NCBI GenBank assembly: GCA_020635695.1
Contig: JACJZH010000004.1
Location: 62,001-126,000, forward strand
Reading direction: 5' to 3'
DNA from: Flavobacteriales bacterium
Lineage (GTDB): Bacteria > Bacteroidota > Bacteroidia > Flavobacteriales_F > PHOS-HE28
DNA: 64,000 nt
Below are positions 16,619 to 24,033 of this stretch, piece after piece. The number at the start of each line of letters is the position of its first letter. Position 1 is the first letter of the stretch. Both the position numbers and the translations under genes were made by a program. Under the pieces are notes generated by a model, which saw nothing but the letters and a program-made list of their open reading frames with translations, did no database searches and was not told where the DNA came from.

Positions 16619-16957
16619 ATGAAGGTCGAGAACACCAAGGCACAGATGCGGAAAGGCGTGCTGGAGTACTGCATCCTGTCCATGCTGGCACAGGACGAGC
16701 TGTACCCCCCCGACATCATCGGCCGCCTCAAGGAGGCGAAGCTGATCGTGGTCGAAGGCACCCTCTACCCGCTGCTCACCCGGCTCAAGGACGCCGGATT
16801 GCTCACCTACCGCTGGGAGGAATCGCGCAGCGGTCCTCCACGCAAGTACTACAAGCTGACGCCCGTAGGCCAGAAGTTCCTCACCGAACTGGACCAGACC
16901 TGGGAGGAACTGTCGCAGGCCGTGAAGAAGACCACCCGCAGGAACGCACAACGATGA
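16619..16957 (+). CDS. PadR family transcriptional regulator
   Basis: A 112-residue PadR-like (subfamily 1 size) repressor with a winged-helix domain. MRKGVLEYCILSMLAQDELYP begins helix 1; the recognition region and wing are IVVEGTLYPLLTRLKDAGLL and SGPPRKYYKLTPVG; a short C-terminal helix mediates dimerisation. These proteins usually repress their own operon and release DNA on an envelope or small-molecule signal. The gene overlaps the pspC-domain gene by 4 nt (ATGA) and is preceded by a strong promoter with a symmetric operator at 16521-16545. The start at 16619 gives the usual N-terminal length. Confidence 0.92.
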   Translation: MKVENTKAQMRKGVLEYCILSMLAQDELYPPDIIGRLKEAKLIVVEGTLYPLLTRLKDAGLLTYRWEESRSGPPRKYYKLTPVGQKFLTELDQTWEELSQAVKKTTRRNAQR

Positions 16958-18693
16958 AAAAGACCCTCACCGCCAACATCAGTGGCACCGTCTTCCATGT
17001 GGAGGAGGATGCCTACGAAGCGCTGCAACGCTACCTCGCCGCCTTGCGGGCCCAGTTCTCCGGCAGCGAAGGCTGCGACGAGATCATGGCCGACATCGAG
17101 GCCCGCGTGGCCGAACTGCTCCAGGAACGGCTGGACGGACGCCAGGTGGTGACCACCGCCGAGGTGGACCACGTGATCGGCGTGCTCGGAAAGCCCGAGG
17201 ACATCTCCGAAGAGGCTGGCACCTTCGTGGACGAGGAGCCCTCCCCTGCTTCCGGGTCGGCCCCGCGTGGCAGCAAGCGCCTGTTCCGCGACCCCGACGA
17301 CCGGTGGGTGGGTGGCGTACTGAGCGGAGTGGCCGCCTACTTCGGCTTCGACCCGCTGATCCTGCGCCTCATCTACCTCGCGTTCCTCTTCCTGGGCTTC
17401 GGCTTCATCCTGTACGTGATCCTCTGGATCGTGGTGCCCAAGGCCACCACCGCGGCCGACAGGCTGCAGATGCGGGGTGAACCGGTCACCGCCGAGAACA
17501 TCAAGCGGGCCTTCGAGGAGGGCGCCGGCCGGGTGAAGGAGGGCGCACAGTCCGCCGCCAGCGACCTCAACGACCTGGGCCGCCGCCATGGTCCGCAGGT
17601 CCGCTCCAAGGCCGACGACTTCTTCGGCTTCCTGGGGCAGGCCATCATCCTCCTGGTGAAGGCCATCGGCAAGATCCTTGGTGTGGTGCTGCTCGTGGTG
17701 GGGGCCACCCTGCTCGTGGTCCTGCTCATGGCACTGGTGGGCCGCTTCAGCTTCGCCTGGGACGCCCTGGACCTGACCGATGGCACCACCCTGCACGACC
17801 TGGCCCTGCTCATCTTCAACAGCCCGGCACAGTTCACCTGGACCTGGATCGCCGCCACGCTGGCCGTACTGATCCCCGTCGTGGGCCTGCTCTACGGAGG
17901 CATCCACCTGCTCTTCGGCCTGAAGGCCCCGAAATGGGTCGGCATCTCGCTGGCACCGATCTGGTTCGCCGCCATCATCGTCCTCAGCTGGCAGGGCGTC
18001 CTGCTGGCCAACGACTTCAGCGACCGCGAGACACGGCGCGAGGTGGTGACCCTGCAACAGCCCACGGGACAGGTGCTCTACCTCGATGCCCTGCCGGATC
18101 CCCACTTCGGTCCCGTGAACGCCCGCCAACGGCATGGCGGCGACCTGGAGCTGATGAAACTGGATGGTGAAGTGGTGTACCTCGGCTGGGCCGACATGGA
18201 CGTGGAACAGAGCCCCGACAGCCTCTTCCACCTGCGCATCGAACGGCAGGCACGCGGTACCGGCATCAAGAGCGCCGGGCGCCGGGCGGGGGCCATCCAA
18301 CACGACTGGGAACAGGTGGACAGCATGCTGTACCTCGCGCCCTGGTTCAGCTTCCCCAAGGAGGACCGCTTCCGCGCGCAGGACGTGCACTTCACCGTGC
18401 TCGTGCCCATCGGCAAGGCCGTGCACTTCGAGCCCGGTGTGGAACCCGTGATGTACGACGTGGAGAACGTGACCGACACCTGGGACCGCGACATGCTGGG
18501 CCGCACCTGGACCATGACCTCCGGCGGGCTGAGCGCCGACGTACGTCCCGAGGACGTGCCCGACGACATCCGCCCCATCCACCGGAAGATCAGGAGCGAA
18601 GAGCCCGCCGAGGCACCGGAGCAGGAAGCGCCGGCCCGGGACCCGGTCGTGCTGGCCATGCCCAACCTCTGGGAACAGCTCATGCGCATCTGA
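16954..18693 (+). CDS. PspC domain membrane protein
   Basis: A 579-residue protein. Residues 1-90 form a soluble N-terminal part (MKKTLTANISGTVFHVEEDAYEAL..., predicted helical). A PspC domain follows at about 105-175 (RLFRDPDDRWVGGVLSGVAAYFGFDPLILRLIYL), then several transmembrane helices up to about 350 and a large C-terminal soluble region. PspC domains act in envelope stress responses. PadR-PspC pairs like this are common in Bacteroidota and are thought to sense envelope state. The start overlaps the padR stop as ATGA, indicating coupling. The C-terminal domain resembles the beta-rich regions of related proteins but has no assigned activity. Confidence 0.88.
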   Translation: MKKTLTANISGTVFHVEEDAYEALQRYLAALRAQFSGSEGCDEIMADIEARVAELLQERLDGRQVVTTAEVDHVIGVLGKPEDISEEAGTFVDEEPSPASGSAPRGSKRLFRDPDDRWVGGVLSGVAAYFGFDPLILRLIYLAFLFLGFGFILYVILWIVVPKATTAADRLQMRGEPVTAENIKRAFEEGAGRVKEGAQSAASDLNDLGRRHGPQVRSKADDFFGFLGQAIILLVKAIGKILGVVLLVVGATLLVVLLMALVGRFSFAWDALDLTDGTTLHDLALLIFNSPAQFTWTWIAATLAVLIPVVGLLYGGIHLLFGLKAPKWVGISLAPIWFAAIIVLSWQGVLLANDFSDRETRREVVTLQQPTGQVLYLDALPDPHFGPVNARQRHGGDLELMKLDGEVVYLGWADMDVEQSPDSLFHLRIERQARGTGIKSAGRRAGAIQHDWEQVDSMLYLAPWFSFPKEDRFRAQDVHFTVLVPIGKAVHFEPGVEPVMYDVENVTDTWDRDMLGRTWTMTSGGLSADVRPEDVPDDIRPIHRKIRSEEPAEAPEQEAPARDPVVLAMPNLWEQLMRI

Positions 18694-18755
18694 TCGAACG
18701 ATGCCTCACCCCGCGGTCCTGCGCAACAGAGGGTATTCGGGACAGCCGCGGGAAG

Positions 18756-18790
18756 CCGCCCCGTCCGGGACCTTGTTCCCGGCGGGGCGG
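18756..18790. other. Strong GC hairpin without T tract
   Basis: CCGCCCCG-T-CCGGGA and TCCCGG-CGGGGCGG form a 14-bp stem with one bulged T around a short loop, in the gap between the pspC gene and the next gene. It may act as a terminator or a transcript-stabilising end, but lacks a U run. Confidence 0.45.
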
Positions 18791-18853
18791 TGGCTTTCCA
18801 GCCTCGCGGGCTGTGCCGCCCTGCCGGAATTGGCCCAACTTCGCACCCCCGGC

Positions 18854-19348
18854 ATGGAACGCCTGCAGGACCCGCTGATCCTCCTCTTCGCGATCGCCTC
18901 CAACGCCATCGCCCTGCTGCTGCTGGGGCTGGCCTGGTGGAGACCCAATGCCGCGCGGATCGCCTTTGCCGTGCTGTTCGGCTGGGCCGCCTGGTACAAC
19001 GCCAGCCTCGCGTGGAACGACCCCTCCGTCTTCCACCAGTTCAACGACCTCGCCTGGCTCTCGATCTACAAGGACTTCATCGAAGGTCCCTTCCATACGC
19101 ACACCCAGCGCTGGATCGGGGCCATCGCCTTCGGGCAGGGGCTGGTGGCGTTGGGACTGCTCGGTGGTGGAACGCTGAGGCGCATCGCCGCCATCGGGGG
19201 CATCGTGTTCCTGGTGGCCATCGCCCCGCTTGGGGTGGGTTCGGCCTTTCCCGCCAGCCTGCTCCTGGCACTGGGGTTGTTCCTGAGCGTGTTCCGGACG
19301 CGGGGATCAGGGATCCTCCCTCCAGGGGAAGGAGCCACGAACGCCTAG
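18854..19348 (+). CDS. Small polytopic membrane protein, unknown function
   Basis: A 164-residue protein, MERLQDPLILLFAIASNAIA onward, with four predicted transmembrane helices (about 7-25, 32-50, 90-108 and 115-145). The loop WYNASLAWNDPSVFHQF is aromatic and acidic. I do not recognise a family with certainty. An upstream frame is open to 18701, but it contains the hairpin at 18756-18790 and lacks hydrophobic character, so the ATG at 18854 is chosen. Its TAG stop forms the first bases of the TAGCTTCG -7-like box of the next gene. Confidence 0.65.
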   Translation: MERLQDPLILLFAIASNAIALLLLGLAWWRPNAARIAFAVLFGWAAWYNASLAWNDPSVFHQFNDLAWLSIYKDFIEGPFHTHTQRWIGAIAFGQGLVALGLLGGGTLRRIAAIGGIVFLVAIAPLGVGSAFPASLLLALGLFLSVFRTRGSGILPPGEGATNA

Positions 19349-19353
19349 CTTCG
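19346..19353 (+). promoter_or_regulatory. -7-like box overlapping a stop codon
   Basis: TAGCTTCG, one mismatch from TAnnTTTG, ends 4 nt before the ATG at 19358. Its first three bases are the TAG stop of the upstream gene. Confidence 0.4.
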
Positions 19354-19357
19354 TGAC

Positions 19358-19681
19358 ATGGACCGCGCCGCCTTCGCCGAGCAGTTGCTGGCCGAGATCG
19401 CCCGTACCGAGGAGGCGATCGCCGGCATGAAGGCCATGACCGGTCCGGTGAGCCCCGACAACGCCATCGGGCGGGTGAGCCGGATGGACGCCATCCAGAA
19501 CCAGAGCATCACCGAGGCCGCGCTGCGCAAGGCGCAGGAAAAGCTCGATGGCCTGCGCCGCATGCAGGAACGCCTGGACGAACCCGACCTCGGAAGCTGC
19601 GAGCGCTGCGGTACCGAGATCCCCATGCCCCGCATGCTGCTGATGCCGCAGAGCCGCTTCTGCGTGCGCTGCGCCCGCTGA
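19358..19681 (+). CDS. TraR/DksA C4-type zinc finger protein
   Basis: A 107-residue DksA-like protein: a long alpha-helical hairpin (residues about 1-75, MDRAAFAEQLLAEIARTEEA onward) followed by a four-cysteine zinc finger, CERCGTEIPMPRMLLMPQ then CVRC. DksA/TraR proteins reach into the RNA polymerase secondary channel and tune transcription with ppGpp. The coiled-coil tip lacks the exact DxxDxA motif of E. coli DksA, so activity may differ. It is shorter than DksA and closer to TraR/YbiI-type members. A -7-like box overlaps the stop codon of the gene upstream. The agmatinase-family gene follows 17 nt downstream, probably in the same transcript. Confidence 0.85.
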   Translation: MDRAAFAEQLLAEIARTEEAIAGMKAMTGPVSPDNAIGRVSRMDAIQNQSITEAALRKAQEKLDGLRRMQERLDEPDLGSCERCGTEIPMPRMLLMPQSRFCVRCAR

Positions 19682-19698
19682 TCCCGATCTTCGACCCC

Positions 19699-20745
19699 AT
19701 GACCAAGGAAGCCAAGATCAAGGCCTTCGACCCCAACGGCCCCGCCCTGCAGGACGCCAACGTGTTCGGCCTGCCCTTCACCTGCGACGAGGCCGACATC
19801 GTGCTCGTGCCCGTGCCCTGGGAGGTGACCACCAGCTACGGCGGAGGCACCGCGCAGGGTCCCGCCGCCATCCTGGAGGCCAGCCGGCAGGTGGACCTGC
19901 ACCATCCGGAGTTCCCGGACCTGTGGAAGGCCGGCGTGGCCATGGAGGAGATCCCCGAAGAGCTCGTGGACCGCAGCGACGAACTGAAGGACGAGGCCGC
20001 CTTCGTGATCGACTTCCTGGAGACGGGAGGTGATGAGGGACGCGAGGCCGAAGTGCAGCGCATCCGCAAGCACATCGACCAGGCTTCCGAGGAACTGAAC
20101 GACCACGTGGAGGAACGCGTGGGCGCCCGGCTGGACCAGGGCAAGCGCGTGGGCCTCGTGGGCGGCGACCACAGCACCCCGCTGGGCTTCTTCCGCGCCC
20201 AGGCGAAGCGCCACGACCAATTCGGCATCCTGCACCTGGACGCCCACCTGGACCTGCGCAAGGCCTACGAGGGCTTCACCCACAGCCACGCCAGCATCCT
20301 GTACAACGCCCTGGCCCTGCCCCAGGTGGCGAAGGTGGTGTCCGTGGGCATCCGCGACTTCTGCCTGGAGGAGCAGCAGGTGGTGGACCGCGAACAGGGC
20401 CGCGTGCAGGTGTTCCACGACGCGGAACTTCAGGCCCAGCGCTTCGCCGGAGACACCTGGCAGGCCCAGTGCGACCGCATCATCGCGGCCCTGCCGGACA
20501 AGGTGCACGTGACCTTCGACATCGACGGGCTGGACCCCACGCTCTGCCCCAACACCGGCACCCCCGTGCCCGGCGGCCTCAGCTTCCCGCAGGCCACCTT
20601 CCTGCTCTCCCGCCTCGCGGCCAGCGGCCGGAAGGTCATCGGCTTCGACCTGGTGGAGGTGAGCCCCGGCGAGGACGAATGGGACGGCAACGTGGGCGCG
20701 CGCCTGCTCTGGCACCTCTGCGGGGTGCTGTGGAAGGCGGGGTGA
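19699..20745 (+). CDS. Agmatinase/arginase family ureohydrolase
   Basis: A 348-residue binuclear manganese enzyme of the ureohydrolase fold, which hydrolyses guanidino or formimino groups. The metal motifs are GGDHS, LDAHLD and FDIDGLDP, in the usual order. The substrate-loop sequence TGTPVPGGLSF is typical of agmatinase/formimidoylglutamase relatives. An insertion at about residues 105-150 (ETGGDEGREAEVQRIRKHID and following) is characteristic of the longer Bacteroidota members. The precise substrate (agmatine, formimidoylglutamate or another) cannot be assigned. It lies directly after the DksA-like gene and 61 nt before the E1 gene, whose own promoter lies in that gap. Confidence 0.88.
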   Translation: MTKEAKIKAFDPNGPALQDANVFGLPFTCDEADIVLVPVPWEVTTSYGGGTAQGPAAILEASRQVDLHHPEFPDLWKAGVAMEEIPEELVDRSDELKDEAAFVIDFLETGGDEGREAEVQRIRKHIDQASEELNDHVEERVGARLDQGKRVGLVGGDHSTPLGFFRAQAKRHDQFGILHLDAHLDLRKAYEGFTHSHASILYNALALPQVAKVVSVGIRDFCLEEQQVVDREQGRVQVFHDAELQAQRFAGDTWQAQCDRIIAALPDKVHVTFDIDGLDPTLCPNTGTPVPGGLSFPQATFLLSRLAASGRKVIGFDLVEVSPGEDEWDGNVGARLLWHLCGVLWKAG

Positions 20746-20776
20746 GGCGCTTCCCGGTGGGACAAGCCTCCTGCCG

Positions 20777-20784
20777 TACCTTTG
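20777..20784 (+). promoter_or_regulatory. -7 box of the E1 dehydrogenase gene
   Basis: TACCTTTG, an exact consensus match, 22 nt before the ATG at 20807. Confidence 0.6.
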
Positions 20785-20806
20785 GGCTTCTTCCCCTTCC
20801 GTGCCG

Positions 20807-23236
20807 ATGACGACCACGAAACACGCTCCCGCCGCCGAGGAGGGCATGACCCTGGAGGAGGTGCGCGCGGAGATCCTGCGCGACTATGAACTGGTGAACG
20901 TGAGCCGGCAGGCCAGCCTGCTGGGCCGCAAGGAGGTGCTGACCGGCAAGGCCAAGTTCGGCATCTTCGGTGATGGCAAGGAGCTGGCCCAGGTGGCCCT
21001 GGCCAAGCAGTTCCGCCACGGCGACTGGCGCAGCGGCTACTACCGCGACATGACCTTCATGTTCGCCATCGGCGAGCTCACCGTGCAGCAGTGGTTCGCC
21101 CAGCTCTACGCCCACGCCGACCTGGAGCAGGAACCCGCCAGCGCCGGCCGCCAGATGAACGGCCACTTCGCCACGCGCAGCCTGGACGAGCACGGTGAAT
21201 GGAAGGACCTCACCGCCCAGTACAACAGCAGCCCGGACATCAGCCCCACCGCCGGCCAGATGCCCCGCCTGCTCGGCCTGGCGCAGGCCAGCAAGCACTT
21301 CCGGCAGGACAAGGCGCTGCATGCCTACGCGCACCTGAGCGACCGGGGCAACGAGGTCGCCTTCGGCACCATCGGCGATGCCAGCACCAGCGAAGGCCCC
21401 TTCTGGGAGGCCATGAACGCCGCCGGTGTGCTGCAGGTGCCCCTGGCCATGAGCGTGTGGGACGACGGCTGGGGCATCAGCGTGAGCAAGGACCACCAGA
21501 CCACCAAGGGCAGCATCAGCGCCCTGATGGCCGGGTTCCAAAAGGAGGAGGGTACGAACGGCATCCGCCTCTACACCGTGAAGGCCTGGGACTACGCCGC
21601 GCTGAACAAGGTGTACGAGGAGGCCGTCGCCCGCTGCCGGGAGGAGCACGTGCCCTGCCTGATCCACGTGGAGGAGGTGACCCAGCCCCAGGGCCACAGC
21701 ACCAGCGGCAGCCACGAGCGCTACAAGAACACCGTCACCGACTGGATCCGCGACAAGGACGGCAAGCCGGTGGAAGAGGTGCCCCTGCTCGAGTGGTACA
21801 AGGTCTACGACTGCAACGTCAAGTTCCGGGAGTGGATCCTCGGCTTCGCGCCCGGAGGCGAGCCCATCGCCACCGAGGAGGAACTCGATGCCATCGAGAA
21901 ACAGGCGGTCGCGGACGTGAAGGCCGCGCAGAAGGCCGCGTGGAAGACCTTCCAGGACGAGATCAAGGGGGAGGTGTTGGAGGTCGTTGAACTGTTGGGG
22001 GTTGCAGGTTGCCCTGAGCTCGCCGAGGAACTGGGCAAGGCCATGGACCCCGGCCGCAAGGACATCCTGAGCGCCGCGCGCCGCGGGGTGGTGCAGGCCC
22101 GGCAGGCCGGCCGCGATGCTTCGGACCTGGAGGCCTGGGTGGAACGCTCGCTCGAAGCCAACGCCGACCGCTACGGCAGCCACCTGTACAGCCAGAGCGC
22201 GAAGAGCTGCCTGCACGTGGCCGAGGTGCCCGTGGAATATGCGGACGACGCCCCCGAGGTGGACGGCCGCATCATCATCCGCGACAACTTCAAGGCCCTG
22301 TTCGAGCGCGAGCCCCTGCTGCTCACCTTCGGCGAGGACACCGGCAAGATCGGCGACGTGAACCAGGGCATGGAGGGCATGCAGGCCCAGTTCGGCGAGC
22401 TGCGGGTCAGCGACACCGGCATCCGCGAGAACAGCATCATCGGTCAGGGCATCGGCCTCGCGCTGCGCGGGCTGCGTCCCGTGGCCGAGATCCAGTACCT
22501 GGACTACCTGCTCTACGGCCTGCAGCCCCTGAGCGACGACCTGGCCACCGTGCAGTGGCGCACCAAGGGCGGGCAGAAGGCCCCGTTGATCGTGCGCACC
22601 CGCGGCCACCGGCTGGAGGGCGTGTGGCACAGCGGCAGCCCCATGGGCATGATCCTGCACAGCCTGCGCGGCGTGGTGGTGTGCGTGCCCCGCAACATGC
22701 AGCAGGCCGCCGGCATGTACAACACCCTGCTCCAGAGCGACGACCCCGCGCTGGTGATCGAGTGCCTGAACGGCTACCGCAGCAAGGAGCTGATGCCCGC
22801 CAACCTCGGTGAGTTCACCGTGCCCATCGGCATCCCCGAGGTGGTGCGCGAAGGCAGCGACCTCACCCTCGTGAGCTACGGCAGCACCTTCACCATCTGC
22901 CAGCGCGCCGCGGAGCGCCTGGAGGAACTGGGCATCGACGTGGAGCTGATCGACGCGCGCACGCTGCTGCCCTTCGACCGGGAGCACCGCATCGTGGAGA
23001 GCCTGCAAAAGACCAACCGCCTGCTGGTGGTGGACGAGGACGTGCCCGGCGGCGCCAGTGCCTTCATCCTGCAGCAGGTGCTGGAGACCCAGGGCGGCTA
23101 CCGCTTCCTGGACGCCACCCCCGGCACCCTCACCGCCAAGGCCCACCGTCCCGCCTACGGCACCGATGGCGACTACTTCAGCAAGCCCAGCGTGGAGGAC
23201 GTGGTGGAGAAGGTGATGGCGGTGGTGGCGGAGTGA
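20807..23236 (+). CDS. 2-oxoacid dehydrogenase E1, fused alpha and beta subunits
   Basis: An 809-residue thiamine-diphosphate enzyme in which the E1 alpha chain (residues about 20-370) is joined to the E1 beta chain (about 470-809), as in many Bacteroidota. It performs the first, decarboxylating step of a branched-chain or related 2-oxoacid dehydrogenase complex. Seen in alpha: YYRDMTFMFAIGE, and TPP-binding GTIGDASTSEGPFWEAMNAA with SVWDDGWGISV. Seen in beta: LLTFGEDTGKIGDVNQGMEG, AEIQYLDYL, and RTRGHRLEGVWHSGSP. GTG at 20801 is a possible start, but ATG at 20807 is preferred. Residues about 387-402 (GEVLEVVELLGVAGCPEL) come from an odd low-complexity stretch. The 3' end is partly repeated downstream at 23832-23910. 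Confidence 0.9.
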   Translation: MTTTKHAPAAEEGMTLEEVRAEILRDYELVNVSRQASLLGRKEVLTGKAKFGIFGDGKELAQVALAKQFRHGDWRSGYYRDMTFMFAIGELTVQQWFAQLYAHADLEQEPASAGRQMNGHFATRSLDEHGEWKDLTAQYNSSPDISPTAGQMPRLLGLAQASKHFRQDKALHAYAHLSDRGNEVAFGTIGDASTSEGPFWEAMNAAGVLQVPLAMSVWDDGWGISVSKDHQTTKGSISALMAGFQKEEGTNGIRLYTVKAWDYAALNKVYEEAVARCREEHVPCLIHVEEVTQPQGHSTSGSHERYKNTVTDWIRDKDGKPVEEVPLLEWYKVYDCNVKFREWILGFAPGGEPIATEEELDAIEKQAVADVKAAQKAAWKTFQDEIKGEVLEVVELLGVAGCPELAEELGKAMDPGRKDILSAARRGVVQARQAGRDASDLEAWVERSLEANADRYGSHLYSQSAKSCLHVAEVPVEYADDAPEVDGRIIIRDNFKALFEREPLLLTFGEDTGKIGDVNQGMEGMQAQFGELRVSDTGIRENSIIGQGIGLALRGLRPVAEIQYLDYLLYGLQPLSDDLATVQWRTKGGQKAPLIVRTRGHRLEGVWHSGSPMGMILHSLRGVVVCVPRNMQQAAGMYNTLLQSDDPALVIECLNGYRSKELMPANLGEFTVPIGIPEVVREGSDLTLVSYGSTFTICQRAAERLEELGIDVELIDARTLLPFDREHRIVESLQKTNRLLVVDEDVPGGASAFILQQVLETQGGYRFLDATPGTLTAKAHRPAYGTDGDYFSKPSVEDVVEKVMAVVAE

Positions 23237-23247
23237 TCGCCGGACAG

Positions 23248-23493
23248 ATGAGCCCACGAGCGATCCAGGACATCGACGGTTTTCGCTTCTTCTTTTTCAG
23301 CCGGGAGAACCATGAACCACCGCACATCCACGTGGAAAAGGGTGATGGCTTGGAGAAATGGTGGCTAACACCGACCCCTGTTCGCGTATATTCGGTGGGG
23401 TTCAAGACCGGTGAACAACGGCGTACCGAAGAATTGATCCATGAGCACCAGCAAGCGCTCCTCCAAGCGTGGCACAAGCACTTCGGCCGCTAA
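23248..23493 (+). CDS. DUF4160 domain protein
   Basis: An 81-residue protein with the DUF4160 core: IDGFRFFFFSRENHEPPHIHVE, then a KWWLTPTPVRV strand and a C-terminal helix ending HKHFGR. The function of DUF4160 is not established; it often sits beside a DUF2442 protein, and such pairs have been suggested to be toxin-antitoxin-like. A GTG start at 23233, overlapping the E1 stop as GTGA, is also possible. The 3' end overlaps the DUF2442 gene by 53 nt. The pair lies between the E1 stop and a broken copy of the E1 3' end, which suggests it arrived by insertion. Confidence 0.85.
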   Translation: MSPRAIQDIDGFRFFFFSRENHEPPHIHVEKGDGLEKWWLTPTPVRVYSVGFKTGEQRRTEELIHEHQQALLQAWHKHFGR

Positions 23494-23827
23494 GCGACCG
23501 GGTCCGGACGCCATCGAGGCATTGATCCTGAAGGAGGATCTGCGCATCGCGGACGTGCATCCCCACAAGGACCTGGACCTGCTGGTGATCGTGCTGAACA
23601 GTGGCGACGTGCTCCAGGCCCGGATCTCGGACTTCGACCGATTGAGCACCGCCACCGAGACCCAGTTGAAGAAGTGGCGGCTGATCGGCGGAGGCCTCGG
23701 GCTTCATTGGAAGGAGCTGGATGAGGACTTGTCGCTGAAGGGCTTCATCCGGGAAAGCGCCCAACAGGAAGCGCTCCGCAGAATGTCCTTTCGGAAGGCG
23801 GTCACCCGCAGCAAGGTGAGATCCTGA
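23441..23827 (+). CDS. DUF2442 domain protein
   Basis: A 128-residue protein. Residues about 1-20 are basic and Ser/Thr-rich (MSTSKRSSKRGTSTSAAKRP). The rest is a DUF2442 domain with VLNSGDVLQARISDFDRL and WRLIGGGLGLHWKELDEDLS. The partner gene upstream encodes DUF4160, and the reading frames overlap by 53 nt, so translation is coupled. The role is unproven; the tight pairing and the DNA-binding-like basic tail would fit the antitoxin side of a two-component module, but this is inference. The stop is followed within 5 nt by sequence matching the E1 3' end. Confidence 0.85.
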   Translation: MSTSKRSSKRGTSTSAAKRPGPDAIEALILKEDLRIADVHPHKDLDLLVIVLNSGDVLQARISDFDRLSTATETQLKKWRLIGGGLGLHWKELDEDLSLKGFIRESAQQEALRRMSFRKAVTRSKVRS

Positions 23828-23831
23828 GATC

Positions 23832-23910
23832 CAGCAAGCCCAGCGTGGAGGATCCAGCCTGGGCGGGACAAGCTATGTTGGAGAAGATGAAGGCCGTGGT
23901 GGCGGAATGA
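23832..23910 (+). pseudogene. Partial second copy of the E1 dehydrogenase 3' end
   Basis: CAGCAAGCCCAGCGTGGAGGA (21 nt) is identical to 23179-23199 inside the E1 gene. After an extra in-frame segment of about 21 nt, bases 23876-23910 again resemble the last 35 nt of E1. Translated in frame it reads SKPSVED, then PAWAGQA, then MLEKMKAVVAE and a stop; E1 itself ends SKPSVED-VVEKVMAVVAE. It has no start codon and cannot be expressed alone. It marks a duplication around the DUF4160/DUF2442 pair. Confidence 0.75.
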
Positions 23911-24033
23911 GCCACTGCCAAGCGGTCAGGTTCTGCTCCAGCCCCAGTTCTCCACCACCACCTCTTCGTTCGTTCCGTCGCACCACCCACCGGTCCCAGG
24001 GACGTGGGCCGGTCGCTGCAGCAGCTCAGGAAC

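Noticed and set aside
20636..23257. An 873-codon minus-strand open frame opposite the E1 gene.
   Set aside because: The plus strand encodes an unmistakable E1 enzyme; the minus frame is a GC-rich mirror with His/Gly/Val/Leu-heavy composition and no family match.
23911..24033. Gap between the E1 end copy and the T9SS gene considered for a terminator or RNA gene.
   Set aside because: Only short GC-rich repeats are seen; no stem with a U run and no RNA structure recognised.
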